A DNA stretch of 64,000 nt from CAYYFX01 sp964471155 (GCA_964471155.1 CAYYFX010000005.1:19442-83441); one strand, 5' to 3'; shown: positions 7,672-16,332, numbered from the stretch's first letter. Notes: generated by a model not told the origin, from the letters alone. Numbers and translations: made by a program.

Positions 7672-8921
7672 TCGCGCCGGAGCGCTTCGATGGGGTCCAG
7701 CCGGGCCGCGCGGGACGCGGGGTACAGCCCGAAGAACAGCCCCAGCCCGACCGAGAACGCCACGCCGCCCAGCGCCGTCAGCGGGTGCACGAGCGCCGGC
7801 AGCCCCGCGAATCGCGACACGAGGAACGCCAGCAGGAAGCCCACGGCCACGCCCAGCACGCCGCCGAGCCCGGTGAGCGTGGCCGATTCCACCAGGAACT
7901 GCGTGAGGATCTCGGAGCGCTTCGCCCCCACCGCCTTGCGCAGTCCGATCTCCTGCGTCCGCTCGGTCACCGACACGAGCATGATGTTCATCACGCCGAT
8001 GCCGCCGACGGTGAGCCCGATCGAGGACATCGCCACGAGGATCAACCCGATCGGCCCCGTGATCCGCTTCACGAACTCGTCGACCCGGTCGCTGGAGATC
8101 AGGGAGAAGTCGTCCTTGTCGCCGGGGCGGAGCTGGTGGCGCGCCCGCATCACGGCGCGCGCCTCCTCCACGACCTGCTCCGTGCGGTACCCCTCCCCGA
8201 CCGTCATGTAGACGTACGTGGGGTCGCTCGGGCCGGCGAGTTCCTTCCGGAACGTGGACCAGGGCACGAACGCGAAGTTGTCCGCCACGCCGCCGAAGAT
8301 GGACGAGCGCTCCTTCGCCACGCCGACCACGCGGTAGTGCGTCTCGCCGACGCGCACGCGCTTGCCCAGGGGATCCACGCCGGGGAAGAGGTCCGCGGCC
8401 GGACCCGCGCCGAGGTACACGACCTCCGCGCGCGTCAGGATCTCCCCCTCCGTGAAGAAGCGCCCGGCGGCCGTGGGGATGGCGTACACGTTCAGCACCT
8501 GCGCGCCGGCGCCGTTCACGAAGATGGGCCGCGTGCGCTGCTCGCCGCGGTGCATGATGAACGGCCGGTTCGAGTCCGCGTAGTACTCCGCCACCCCGAC
8601 CGACGGAAGCTCCTCGAGCGCGCGCGCATCCGCCGGCTCGATCTCGGGCCGGGCGAGCACGCGCGGGTTGTTCGGATCCCCCTCGGTCAGGAAGTCCCAG
8701 CGGGCGAGGGTGACGACGGACTGGTCGCTGGAGCGGACCTCCACCTCGATGCGGCGCCCCAGTCCGCCCACGATGGCCACCATCCCGATCAGCACCGTGA
8801 CCCCGATGGCCACGCCGAGCACGAGCAGACCCGACCGCAGCCGGTGCGCGCGCATCACGTCCACCGCCAGCTTCGCGGAGTCCTGCAGCGTCTCCAGACC
8901 CGACCGGTGGCGTCTACTCAC
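7668..8921 (-). CDS. MacB-type ABC transporter permease (second copy)
   Basis: 417 residues from GTG 8921, overlapping the upstream permease by 8 bp (GTGAGTAG). It has one N-terminal helix (SGLLVLGVAIGVTVLIG), a periplasmic MacB core domain (about 50-270) and three C-terminal helices of the FtsX fold. The FtsX signature is VGGIGVMNIMLVSVTERTQE followed by IGLRKAVGAKRSEIL, and the C-terminus reads LYPASRAARLDPIEALRRE. No nucleotide-binding domain is attached. It is paralogous to the gene just upstream; the two probably form a heterodimer. Such MacAB-like complexes export peptides, lipids or small toxic molecules. The ATPase must be encoded elsewhere. Confidence 0.88.
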   Translation of the reverse strand: MSRRHRSGLETLQDSAKLAVDVMRAHRLRSGLLVLGVAIGVTVLIGMVAIVGGLGRRIEVEVRSSDQSVVTLARWDFLTEGDPNNPRVLARPEIEPADARALEELPSVGVAEYYADSNRPFIMHRGEQRTRPIFVNGAGAQVLNVYAIPTAAGRFFTEGEILTRAEVVYLGAGPAADLFPGVDPLGKRVRVGETHYRVVGVAKERSSIFGGVADNFAFVPWSTFRKELAGPSDPTYVYMTVGEGYRTEQVVEEARAVMRARHQLRPGDKDDFSLISSDRVDEFVKRITGPIGLILVAMSSIGLTVGGIGVMNIMLVSVTERTQEIGLRKAVGAKRSEILTQFLVESATLTGLGGVLGVAVGFLLAFLVSRFAGLPALVHPLTALGGVAFSVGLGLFFGLYPASRAARLDPIEALRRE

Positions 8922-10167
8922 GGCGCAGCGCCTCCACGGGATCCAGCGACGCCGCGCGGTTCGCCGGGTACAGCCCGAAGAAGACGCCGACCGCGAACGT
9001 CACCGCGAGCCCGGCCACGATGGACCAGATCTCCACGCGGTACGGGAGCGGCGTGAGCACGGAGACGAGGCTGGCCAGCCCGAACCCGAGCAGCGTGCCG
9101 AGGACGCCGCCCGTGAGGGACAGCGCGACGGACTCCGCCAGGAACTGCCCGAGGATGTCCGCCCGGCGCGCGCCCAGCGCCTTGCGCAGCCCCACCTCCC
9201 GCGTGCGCTGCGCCACGGACACGAGCATGACGTTCATGATCACCACGCCGCCCACCACGAGCGAGATGGCCACCAGCAGGATCAGCGCGGAGAAGATGGC
9301 GCGGGAGATGGACTGCCACAGCGCCACGATGCCCTCGGAGGAGGTGACCGCGAAGTCGTTCGCCTCGCCCGGGCGCAGCTTGTGGCGGATGCGCATCCAG
9401 GTCTCCACCTGCTGTTGCACCTCCTCGATGCCGGAGACGTCGTCGCACAGGATGCGCACGTCCAGGGAGCGCTGCCCGCCGAACATCTTCAGGTGCCGCC
9501 CGAGCGGAAGGAGGACCACCCGGTTCGGGTCCGAGCCGAGCCCCTTCGGCTTCTCCGCCAGGACGCCGACGATCTCGAGGTGCCGGCCGCCCACGCGCAG
9601 CGTCCGGCCGAGGACGTCGCCGCCGCGGCCGAGCCGCGCCGGGATGTCCGCGCCCACCACGCACACCTGCCGGCTGTGCTCGTCCTCGAAGGGGCTGAAG
9701 TGCCGCCCGGCCGCGAGGCCGCGGTCCGGCGAGTCCGCGTCCCCGCGATCCAGGAAGAACGGGTAGTCCGCGGTCCACCCCTGCACGGTCACGTCCGCGA
9801 GCGACAGGCCGTTCATCTCCGCGCGCGCGGAGCCGGTGTTCGTGGCGGCCACCCGGAGGACGCCGGGCAGGCCCGCCTCGCGCAGGGCCCGGTAGTCCGC
9901 GAGCGTGATGTCGGGGTTGTGCAGGGACTCCAGGAAGGCGTCGAGGTTCGTGAGGGCCGCCAGCTCGTCCACCGAGCGCAGCGTGACCACGTTCGAGCCC
10001 TCGTCGGCGATCTCGCGGCGCACGAAGGCGTCGGCGCCGTCGATCAGCGAGACGACGGCGATCACGGACGTGACCGCCACGATGTTCCCGAGCACGGTCA
10101 GGAAGGTCCGCAGCTTGTACGCCCGCAGCGAGTCCAGCGCGACGCGGACGGATTCGCCGAGCCTCAC
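8914..10167 (-). CDS. MacB-type ABC transporter permease (first copy)
   Basis: 417 residues from GTG 10167, which overlaps the stop of the adaptor gene (GTGA); the much longer open frame upstream is a shadow. It has an N-terminal helix after SLRAYKLRTFLTVLG, a periplasmic core domain and the C-terminal FtsX region (VVGGVVIMNVMLVSVAQRTR, EVGLRKALGARRADIL, LYPANRAASLDPVEALRRE). The C-terminal motif and overall length match the second copy, so a heterodimeric permease is likely. Like its partner it lacks an ATPase domain. Its role is the membrane part of a three-component export system with the periplasmic adaptor encoded immediately upstream. Confidence 0.88.
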   Translation of the reverse strand: MRLGESVRVALDSLRAYKLRTFLTVLGNIVAVTSVIAVVSLIDGADAFVRREIADEGSNVVTLRSVDELAALTNLDAFLESLHNPDITLADYRALREAGLPGVLRVAATNTGSARAEMNGLSLADVTVQGWTADYPFFLDRGDADSPDRGLAAGRHFSPFEDEHSRQVCVVGADIPARLGRGGDVLGRTLRVGGRHLEIVGVLAEKPKGLGSDPNRVVLLPLGRHLKMFGGQRSLDVRILCDDVSGIEEVQQQVETWMRIRHKLRPGEANDFAVTSSEGIVALWQSISRAIFSALILLVAISLVVGGVVIMNVMLVSVAQRTREVGLRKALGARRADILGQFLAESVALSLTGGVLGTLLGFGLASLVSVLTPLPYRVEIWSIVAGLAVTFAVGVFFGLYPANRAASLDPVEALRRE

Positions 10168-11495
10168 GACGCGTCCCCGGCGTCGCCTCCCGAGGTCCCG
10201 GCCCCGTCCCCGCCCTCCGCTTCCGCCTTCCTCGCCGCCTTCGCGCGCGCCTTGTCGTCGCGCACGCGCACGCGCTCGCCGGAGTCCAGGCGGCGCAGCG
10301 CGTCGAAGGGCCCGCGGATCACGGGCGCGCCCTCGTCCAGACCCGAGACGACCTCGAAGTGCCGCTCGCCGGCGATGCCGGTCTCCAGCGGCACGAACGC
10401 GGCCGCGCCCTCCCGCACGAGGAAGACCCCCTCCTTCTCCTTCGTCTCGCCGGCCTCCGCATCCGCACCGGTCTTCGCGGTCTTCCGCGCCCGTCCCTTG
10501 CCCGGGAGCTTCCGCGCCTGGTCCTCCGGATCCCGCAGGACGAGCGACTCGATGGGCACGGACAGCGCGCCCTCCCGCGTGTCCGTCACGATCTCCGCGC
10601 GCGCCGTGAGTCCCGGGCGGAGCGCGGGCGGCGGGTCCTCGAGCAGGATGCGGATGCGGAAGTCCTTCGCCTCCTGCGAGCCCAGCGGGCCGGCGTCGTA
10701 CGCGCTGTTCCCCACCTCGATCACCGTCCCCTTCACCTTGCGGTCCGGGAACGCGTCCACCTCCACCTCGGCCGGCTGCCCGGCGGCGGTGCGCACCACC
10801 TCGGTCTCGTCCACGAGCACGTGCGCCTCCATGGCGCCGAGGTTGGCGATGGTCACGATGGCGGAGCCGCGGTTGTACAGGTCCCCGGCGAGGACGTTCT
10901 CGCCCTCCTCCACGGCCAGGCGCACCACGACGCCGGGGATGTCCGCGCGCACGATCGTGCGGTCGAGCGCGGTCTGCGCCTGCTCCACGCGGGCGCGCGC
11001 GTCCGCCACGTTGTGCCGCGCCGCGGCCACCCGCGCCTGCTGCACGTCCCGGGTGGTCTCCGCGCTCTCCAGGTCCCGCTGCGACGCCAGCCCCTGCTTC
11101 ACGAGGTCCTCGACGCGCGCCAGCTCCTGCTCCGCCTGCTTCAGCTCCGCGCGCGCGAGCCGCTCGTTCGCCTCGGCGCTGGCGCGCGACGCCTGCGTCT
11201 GCTCCAGCACGGCCGAGGCCTCCGCCGGGTCGATGCGCAGGATGAGCTGGTCCTTCGCCACGGTGTCCCCCTCGCGGACGGCCACCTCGAGGACCTTGCC
11301 GATCACGTTCGCCACGACGTCCACCGACTTGCTGGCCTCGATGCGTCCGGATCCGGAGACCTTCGCCACGAGGTCCCGCCGCGCGGCGTTCTCCACGTCC
11401 ACTTCCACGCCGCGCTGCCGCGCGGAGCGGAGGCTGGCGAACACGAGACCGCCCACGACGACCACGAACCCGACGATGATCAGGATCCTGCGCAC
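10164..11495 (-). CDS. Periplasmic adaptor (membrane fusion protein), MacA/HlyD type
   Basis: 443 residues from GTG 11495 with a strong GGGAGGA ribosome site. One N-terminal membrane anchor (RILIIVGFVVVVGGLVFASL) is followed by a lipoyl half-motif (GKVLEVAVREGDTVAKDQLI), a coiled-coil hairpin at about 95-190 rich in Ala, Glu and Arg, the second lipoyl half (VVRLAVEEGENVLAGD), and beta-barrel and membrane-proximal domains. The last 45 residues are a charged low-complexity tail with many Lys and Ala. An unusual insertion of about 30 charged residues (DQARKLPGKGRARK onward) splits the membrane-proximal domain. It links the two downstream permeases to an outer-membrane channel that is not seen here. 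Confidence 0.88.
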   Translation of the reverse strand: MRRILIIVGFVVVVGGLVFASLRSARQRGVEVDVENAARRDLVAKVSGSGRIEASKSVDVVANVIGKVLEVAVREGDTVAKDQLILRIDPAEASAVLEQTQASRASAEANERLARAELKQAEQELARVEDLVKQGLASQRDLESAETTRDVQQARVAAARHNVADARARVEQAQTALDRTIVRADIPGVVVRLAVEEGENVLAGDLYNRGSAIVTIANLGAMEAHVLVDETEVVRTAAGQPAEVEVDAFPDRKVKGTVIEVGNSAYDAGPLGSQEAKDFRIRILLEDPPPALRPGLTARAEIVTDTREGALSVPIESLVLRDPEDQARKLPGKGRARKTAKTGADAEAGETKEKEGVFLVREGAAAFVPLETGIAGERHFEVVSGLDEGAPVIRGPFDALRRLDSGERVRVRDDKARAKAARKAEAEGGDGAGTSGGDAGDAS

Positions 11496-11537
11496 GACGG
11501 TCCTCCCGGGGAGGTCTGGCGAGCGGCGGCGCCGGGA

Positions 11538-12260
11538 CTAGCGGCGGCCGCCCTTCTTCCGCGTCCGGCGCTTGAACTCGCCCTCCGCCGCGGGCTCCAC
11601 GGGGCGAACGCCCGGGCGCACGGGCGGCGGCGAGGGCGGCAGCGGCTCGCGCCGCTCGTGCGCCTCGCGCTCCCGGGGGCGCGCAGGCGCCTCCGACGGT
11701 TCGGGGAGGTCGTCCGGGACCCGGCACACGTCCGCGGGCAGGGCGGGACACAGCCAGATCAGCTCCGTGGCGCGATGGAACGTGAGCCCCTTCCCCAGCG
11801 CGGCGCGCGTGTCCACGCGCACCAGCACGGGGTCGTCCGTGTGCCGGGCGCCCACGGAGTGCGCCTCGTCCTCCGTGGACGAGAGGTGCACGTAGGCGCG
11901 CCCCATCGGCGAGAGGCCCTCGTCCCGGATGCGGGCCGCGTGCTCCGGCGTGGTGCCGTGCCACAGCACGTCGGGCGGATCGTCCGCCGGGTAGTTCAGG
12001 CGCACGCGGCTGCTGTGGCCGTACAGTGCGCGGATGCGGTTCCCTTCCACCTGGAAGCGGCGGCGCTCGGAGCCCTCCACGAGCTCCATCACGTCGTCCT
12101 CGGCGGTCTCGGCCACGATGTCCTCGGCCACGAGCACGTCGATCAGCGAGTCGAAGTCCACGAAGCCCTGCTCGTCCATGGCCAAGCCGTAGTCGTCCGG
12201 GCGATGGCGCAGCACGAGGGACAGGAACTTGCTCAACCGCGTGGCGGTTCGTCGATCCAT
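11538..12260 (-). CDS. kptA: RNA 2'-phosphotransferase (Tpt1/KptA family)
   Basis: 240 residues from ATG 12260, chosen because GGAGGA lies just upstream and MDRRTATRLSKFLSLVLRHRP is the conserved family start; an ATG at 12314 is also in frame. Motifs: LSLVLRHRPDDYGL with the catalytic Arg-His, a winged-helix N-terminal lobe to about 75, LYGHSSRV, LWHGTTPEHAARI, and RAYVHLSS with a later GARHTDDPVLVRV strand for NAD binding. KptA removes an internal RNA 2'-phosphate using NAD, producing ADP-ribose 1'',2''-cyclic phosphate. The last 55 residues are an Arg/Pro/Glu-rich tail ending in RKKGGRR, not part of the usual 180-residue enzyme. The bacterial substrate is generally unknown. Confidence 0.92.
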   Translation of the reverse strand: MDRRTATRLSKFLSLVLRHRPDDYGLAMDEQGFVDFDSLIDVLVAEDIVAETAEDDVMELVEGSERRRFQVEGNRIRALYGHSSRVRLNYPADDPPDVLWHGTTPEHAARIRDEGLSPMGRAYVHLSSTEDEAHSVGARHTDDPVLVRVDTRAALGKGLTFHRATELIWLCPALPADVCRVPDDLPEPSEAPARPREREAHERREPLPPSPPPVRPGVRPVEPAAEGEFKRRTRKKGGRR

Positions 12261-12434
12261 CGGTTCCTCCGGCCCGTCCGGTCGGGCGTCCACGGCGGCC
12301 GGGTTCAGCGGCATCCGACCAGGGAGTGCAGGAGTCTATGCGTGCGGTCCGGACCCGGCAACGAGATTCCCCGGGGCCCCGGCCCCCGGAAGCCCCCCGG
12401 GCGCCTCCGGGGGCCTCCCCCGCGGGTTCCGATC

Positions 12435-12463
12435 TCGCCAAACCCCCGGGGAGCCGATAGATT
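12435..12463 (+). promoter_or_regulatory. Candidate sigma-70 promoter of the M24 peptidase gene
   Basis: TCGCCA at 12435-12440 and TAGATT at 12458-12463 are separated by exactly 17 bp and lie 34 bp before the GTG start, with AGGAGG at 12485-12490 between. The -35 box is weak (4 of 6). Upstream, 12391-12418 is a run of C and G that can fold, possibly a terminator or a structured leader between the divergent genes. Confidence 0.35.
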
Positions 12464-12496
12464 GCATGGCCCGGCCCGCTCGCCAGGAGGACGCCC

Positions 12497-13726
12497 GTGA
12501 AGACCAGCATCGAGACGCCCCACGGACTGGACACGCGCGCATTCCTGCTCGCGAAGACCGACCAGGCGGTGGAGATCCTGAAGGAGAAGGGGATCGACGT
12601 CTGGCTCACGTACGTGCGCGAGTCCAGCACGAACACGGATCCCGTCCTGGAGCTCATCTTCGAGGGGGACCTCACCTGGGAGTCCGCCCTCATCCTGACC
12701 GCCGACGGCGAGAAGATCGCCATCGTCGGCGTGCATGACGCGCCCGACCTCGAGGAGTCGGGGATCTGGCACCGCGTGATCGGGTACCGCGAGGGCATCT
12801 CCGAGCCCCTCGTGAACACGCTGACCCGGCTGGATCCGCACGCCATCGCGGTGAACGTCTCGGAGAACGACCCCCTGGCCGACGGGCTCGGCGCGGGGTT
12901 GAACCGGCTGCTGCGCCGTCGCCTGGAGGGGACCCTGCTCGCGGACCGCCTGGTGCCGGCCGAGGACGTGATCTGGTGCCTGCGGGGCCGGAAGCTGCCT
13001 GTCGAGATCGACGCCGTGCGCCGGGCCGTGAAGGAGACGGAGATCGTCCTGCAGGACGCCACGGCGGACATCGCGCCGGGCGTCACCGCCCGCGCCTTCG
13101 CCGACGCCATCCGCGAGCGCGCCCGCGCGCGCGGCCTGGAGTGCGCGTGGACCCCGAAGATCTGTCCCATCGTGTCCACGGGCGCGTCGTCGCCGGTGGG
13201 CCATGTCGCCCCGCGCGAGGACACCATCACGAAGGGCCGGCTCGTGCACGTGGACTACGGCGTGAAGCTGGACCGGTACTGCTCGGACCTGCAGCGGATG
13301 TGGTGGGTCTCCGAGCACGGCGAGGGGCCGCCGGACGACGTGCAGCGGGCCTTCCAGACCGTGGCGGACGCCATCCGCAAGGCCGCGGCCGCGCTGAAGC
13401 CCGGCGTGCAGGGCTGGGAGATCGACCAGGTGGCGCGGGACTGCCTCACCGGCGCCGGCTACGAGGAGTACGAGCACGCGCTCGGCCACCAGGTGGGCCG
13501 CGCCGCACACGACGGGGGCGGCGCCACCCTCGCGCCGCGCTGGGAGCGGTACAACGAGACGCCCTACCAGCGCGTGGAGGTCGGGAACGTGTACACGCTC
13601 GAGCCGTCCATCTTCCTGAAGGACCAGGGCATCATCGCGCTGGAGGAGATGGTGCTGGTGACGGCGGACGGGTGCGAGTTCCTGTCCACGCCGCAGACGG
13701 AGCTTCCGGTCCTGCGCTTCCGCTAG
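12497..13726 (+). CDS. M24 family metallopeptidase (Xaa-Pro aminopeptidase-like)
   Basis: 409 residues from GTG 12497 with AGGAGG seven bases upstream. Residues 1-165 form a creatinase-type N-terminal domain; residues about 170-405 form the pita-bread catalytic domain. All five metal ligands are visible: Asp in HVDYGVK, Asp in YCSDLQR, His in ALGHQVGRAAHD, Glu in TLEPSIF and Glu in ALEEMVLV. The family cleaves N-terminal Xaa-Pro bonds or dipeptides with two Mn or Co ions. There is no signal peptide, so it is cytoplasmic. It is convergent with apt, ending 7 bp from it. The exact substrate (aminopeptidase P, prolidase or another) cannot be told from sequence. Confidence 0.9.
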   Translation: MKTSIETPHGLDTRAFLLAKTDQAVEILKEKGIDVWLTYVRESSTNTDPVLELIFEGDLTWESALILTADGEKIAIVGVHDAPDLEESGIWHRVIGYREGISEPLVNTLTRLDPHAIAVNVSENDPLADGLGAGLNRLLRRRLEGTLLADRLVPAEDVIWCLRGRKLPVEIDAVRRAVKETEIVLQDATADIAPGVTARAFADAIRERARARGLECAWTPKICPIVSTGASSPVGHVAPREDTITKGRLVHVDYGVKLDRYCSDLQRMWWVSEHGEGPPDDVQRAFQTVADAIRKAAAALKPGVQGWEIDQVARDCLTGAGYEEYEHALGHQVGRAAHDGGGATLAPRWERYNETPYQRVEVGNVYTLEPSIFLKDQGIIALEEMVLVTADGCEFLSTPQTELPVLRFR

Positions 13727-13733
13727 CTCGCGC

Positions 13734-14261
13734 TCAGGCGTAGCGGACGAGCGAGTGCACCGCGGTGTCGCGGAGCAGCTTCCGGCCCTCGAGGAACTCC
13801 AGCTCCAGCAGGAAGCCCGCGCCCAGGAGCGACGCGCCGGCTTCGCGCACGAGCCGGCACGCGGCGGCGGCGGTCCCGCCGGTGGCGAGCACGTCGTCGA
13901 TCACCACCACCCGCGCGCCGGGCCGGAACGCGTCCACGTGGACCTCCAGGGCATCGGTGCCGTACTCCAGGGCGTACTCGGCGCGCCGGCACTCGTGGGG
14001 CAGCTTCCCGGGCTTGCGCAGCGGGACGAACGAGGCGTTCAGCCGGTCGGCCAGCGCGCCGCCCAGGATGAAGCCGCGGGCCTCGATGGCACACACCGCC
14101 TCCACCCCCTCGGGCCGCCACCGGGACTCCATGCCGTCCAGGGCCAGGCCGAACTCGTGCGGGTCGCCCAGGAGAGGCGTGATGTCCTTGAAGAGGATCC
14201 CGGGCTTGGGGAAGTCGGGGATGTCGCGGATGATCCGCTTCAGCCGGTCCTCGAGGGTCAT
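13734..14261 (-). CDS. apt: Adenine phosphoribosyltransferase
   Basis: 175 residues, the standard length. ATG 14261 has a GGAGG site. It opens DRLKRIIRDIPDFPKPGILF, the hallmark of Apt, followed by DITPLLGD, then CAIEARGFILGGALA, the flexible-loop motif RKPGKLPHE and the PRPP-binding VVVIDDVLATGGTA (Asp-Asp followed by the TGGT loop). The enzyme makes AMP from adenine and PRPP in purine salvage. It is transcribed on the minus strand downstream of tRNA-Pro(CGG), with a hairpin at 14337-14371 between them. Confidence 0.95.
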   Translation of the reverse strand: MTLEDRLKRIIRDIPDFPKPGILFKDITPLLGDPHEFGLALDGMESRWRPEGVEAVCAIEARGFILGGALADRLNASFVPLRKPGKLPHECRRAEYALEYGTDALEVHVDAFRPGARVVVIDDVLATGGTAAAACRLVREAGASLLGAGFLLELEFLEGRKLLRDTAVHSLVRYA

Positions 14262-14336
14262 GCCGCCTCCGCGGTGCCGCTCGGAATCGCTCGAAGCGAT
14301 TGGCGGAACTTATTGAGATGACGTTGCTTGAACGAG

Positions 14337-14371
14337 CCGAGGCCCCGGCCCCGAAGGGCGCGGGGCCTCGG
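14337..14371 (-). terminator. Hairpin between tRNA-Pro(CGG) and apt
   Basis: A perfect 11-bp stem (CCGAGGCCCCG at 14337-14347 with its complement at 14361-14371) and a 13-nt loop, 8 bp beyond the encoded CCA end of the tRNA. It lacks a clear T tract on the minus strand, so it may be a weak terminator or a processing structure. Confidence 0.5.
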
Positions 14372-14378
14372 TGGGATC

Positions 14379-14455
<77 letters not shown>

Positions 14456-14669
14456 ACCCGTTTGGCGATCCGGCGATTCCGCCACCGGAGAGCGGCCGCC
14501 CGCAGCGGCGACCCTTTGGCGGAGGCTTCCGGGCGCCGGGTCCCGGAACAGCCCCGGGATTCTACTCGCCCGCGCGGGAATGCGGAAGGGCGAACTGCCC
14601 CGGGGCCGCCGTCGTCCCCGGTCCGCCGGCAGCGCGGGGCGGTGGCCCGACCCGTCGCCCCCGGCCGCC

Positions 14670-15332
14670 TCAGCGGGCCCAGCCTTCCTTGCCCAGCAGG
14701 GGAACGAACGCGCAGTCGATGATCCGTCGCGCCAGCGCCTTGCCCTTCTGCTTCGTCACCACCTCCAGCACCTGCGACTCCCGGTCCCCGATCGGGATCA
14801 CGAGCAACCCGCCCTCGGCCAGTTGCTCGAAGAGCGGCGGCGGGAGGTCCGGCGCGCCGGCGGTCACCAGGATGCGGTCGAAGGGCGCGTGCTCGGGCCA
14901 GCCCAGCGTGCCGTCCCCGGACTTCAGGATCACGTTCGAGTAGCCCAGCTCCTTGAGCCGCGCCGCGGCCGCGCGGGCCAGCTCGTCCGAGCGCTCGATG
15001 GAGAACAGCCGCGGCGTGAACTCCGCCAGCACCGCGGTCTGGTAGCCGGATCCCGTGCCGATCTCCAGGATCTTCTCGCCGCCGGAGAGCCGCAGCGCCT
15101 CCGTCATCAGCGCGACCATGTACGGCTGCGAGATGGTCTGCCCGGCGCCGATGGGCAGCGCATGATCCCCGTACGCGCGCGTCCGCAGCGCCGCGTCCAC
15201 GAAGCGGTGCCGCGGCACGCGGGCGAGCGCGTCCAGGACGCGCGCGTCGCGGATGCCGCGCGCCTCGAGCTGCTGGCGCACCATGTCCTCGCGGACGCCG
15301 CGAAAGCCTTCCGCCACCGGTTCGTCCGTCAC
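14670..15332 (-). CDS. pcm: Protein-L-isoaspartate O-methyltransferase
   Basis: 220 residues from GTG 15332, which overlaps the surE stop by 4 bp (GTGA). Motifs: DMVRQQLEARGI near the N-terminus, VPRHRFV, the family signature ALPIGAGQTISQPYMVA, and the SAM-binding loop ILEIGTGSGYQTAVLAE; the C-terminal strand region GGLLVIPIG is also typical. The enzyme methylates abnormal isoaspartyl residues so that damaged proteins are repaired. The surE-pcm pairing is the same as in many proteobacteria, which supports both calls. The long open frame upstream of this start overlaps surE and is a shadow. Confidence 0.94.
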   Translation of the reverse strand: MTDEPVAEGFRGVREDMVRQQLEARGIRDARVLDALARVPRHRFVDAALRTRAYGDHALPIGAGQTISQPYMVALMTEALRLSGGEKILEIGTGSGYQTAVLAEFTPRLFSIERSDELARAAAARLKELGYSNVILKSGDGTLGWPEHAPFDRILVTAGAPDLPPPLFEQLAEGGLLVIPIGDRESQVLEVVTKQKGKALARRIIDCAFVPLLGKEGWAR

Positions 15333-16123
15333 GCGTCGTTCCCGTCGCGCACCCGGGCGGGCGGGGCCGGGGACAGGTCCGAGAGATCCCAGCCGCCGAG
15401 CCGCACGTACGCATCCCGGTCCGTGAGGTCCAGGTGCAGCGGCGTGATGGAGACGCCGCCGCCGTTCACCCACGCGAAGTCCGTGTCCTCCCCGCCTTCC
15501 CACGTGGGCTCGGCGCCGCCGATCCAGTAGTACTTCTTCCCGCGCGGATCCACCTTCTCGATGAGCTCGTCCGTGTACTTGCGCGTGCCGAGCCGGGTGA
15601 TGCGCGGGGGACGCCAGGCCTCCGCCGGCCCCTTCGGGAAGTTCACGTTCAGGATGACCCGGCTGCCCGCGCTCCACTCGTGCGCGCGCGCCACGAGCTG
15701 CACGACCATGCGCGCGGCGCCCTCGAAGTCCCCGCCCTCGCGGTCCCGCATGGACGCCGCGATGGACGGGACGCCGAGCAGGTGCGCCTCGAACGCGGCG
15801 GCCACGGTGCCGGAGTACGTGACGTCCTCGCCCATGTTCGGGCCGTGGTTGATGCCCGAGACCACGAGGTCCGGCCGCGCGTCCAGGACGGCGTTCACGC
15901 CCACGAGCACGCAGTCCGTGGGCGTTCCGTCCACCGCGTGGAAGCCGGGCTCCAGCTGCCGGATGCGCAGCGGCCGGTCCAGGGTGATGGAGTGGCTGGT
16001 GGCGCTCTGCTCCCGGTCCGGGGCCACGACGGTCACGTCGTGGCCGGCGCCGGCCAGCGCCGCCCACAGGACGCGCAGGCCCCTGGCGAGCACGCCGTCG
16101 TCGTTCGCCAGCAGGATCCGCAC
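15329..16123 (-). CDS. surE: 5'/3'-nucleotidase SurE
   Basis: 264 residues from GTG 16123. It begins MRILLANDDGVLARGL with the NDDG metal-binding motif, continues VTVVAPDREQSATSHSITL with the conserved Ser, then VVSGINHGPNMGEDVTYSGTV, which carries the Asn ligand and the GT motif. Family length is 250-270. SurE dephosphorylates nucleoside monophosphates and short polyphosphate in the stationary phase. It is coupled to pcm by GTGA. It lies 79 bp downstream of tRNA-Pro(GGG) with a terminator-like hairpin between. Confidence 0.94.
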   Translation of the reverse strand: MRILLANDDGVLARGLRVLWAALAGAGHDVTVVAPDREQSATSHSITLDRPLRIRQLEPGFHAVDGTPTDCVLVGVNAVLDARPDLVVSGINHGPNMGEDVTYSGTVAAAFEAHLLGVPSIAASMRDREGGDFEGAARMVVQLVARAHEWSAGSRVILNVNFPKGPAEAWRPPRITRLGTRKYTDELIEKVDPRGKKYYWIGGAEPTWEGGEDTDFAWVNGGGVSITPLHLDLTDRDAYVRLGGWDLSDLSPAPPARVRDGNDA

Positions 16124-16143
16124 GCGTGTCCCTCACGGAAAGA

Positions 16144-16163
16144 GCGCGGCCCTCAGGCCGCGC
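16144..16163 (-). terminator. Terminator after tRNA-Pro(GGG)
   Basis: On the minus strand GCGCGGCC-TGAG-GGCCGCGC is a perfect 8-bp stem with a four-base loop, followed by TCTTTCC. It sits between the tRNA and the surE start. A second, less regular GC hairpin lies at about 16170-16198. Confidence 0.55.
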
Positions 16164-16201
16164 CCTCGAGCCTCCCGGGCCGGGGAGGCCCGGGGGAGTT
16201 T

Positions 16202-16279
16202 TGGTCGGGGCGACTGGATTCGAACCAGCGACCTCTTGCACCCCAAGCAAGCACGCTAACCGGGCTGCGCCACGCCCCG
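16202..16279 (-). tRNA. tRNA-Pro(GGG)
   Basis: 78 nt with encoded CCA. The acceptor stem is CGGGGCG with CGCCCCG, discriminator A. The anticodon arm CTTGC-TTGGGGT-GCAAG gives anticodon GGG, reading CCC and CCU. It is a second proline tRNA, about 1.8 kb from tRNA-Pro(CGG) and on the same strand, with pcm and surE between them. Confidence 0.95.
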
Positions 16280-16297
16280 ACCGTTTTCCGGGACCAG

Positions 16298-16326
16298 AAT
16301 GTAGCGGCGTCCCCCCGCGCGAGCAA
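16298..16326 (-). promoter_or_regulatory. Candidate promoter of tRNA-Pro(GGG)
   Basis: On the minus strand TTGCTC (16321-16326) and TACATT (16298-16303) are 17 bp apart, with the -10 box ending 18 bp before the tRNA 5' end. The position relative to the tRNA is right for a sigma-70 promoter, though the -35 box matches only partly. Confidence 0.45.
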
Positions 16327-16332
16327 GGGCCG

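Noticed and set aside
10168..13230. A 1438-residue open frame on the minus strand that continues upstream of the first MacB-type permease
   Set aside because: Its upper part runs through the adaptor gene, kptA and antisense to the M24 gene. The composition is Arg/Gly/Pro-rich without domains; only the last 417 residues are real.
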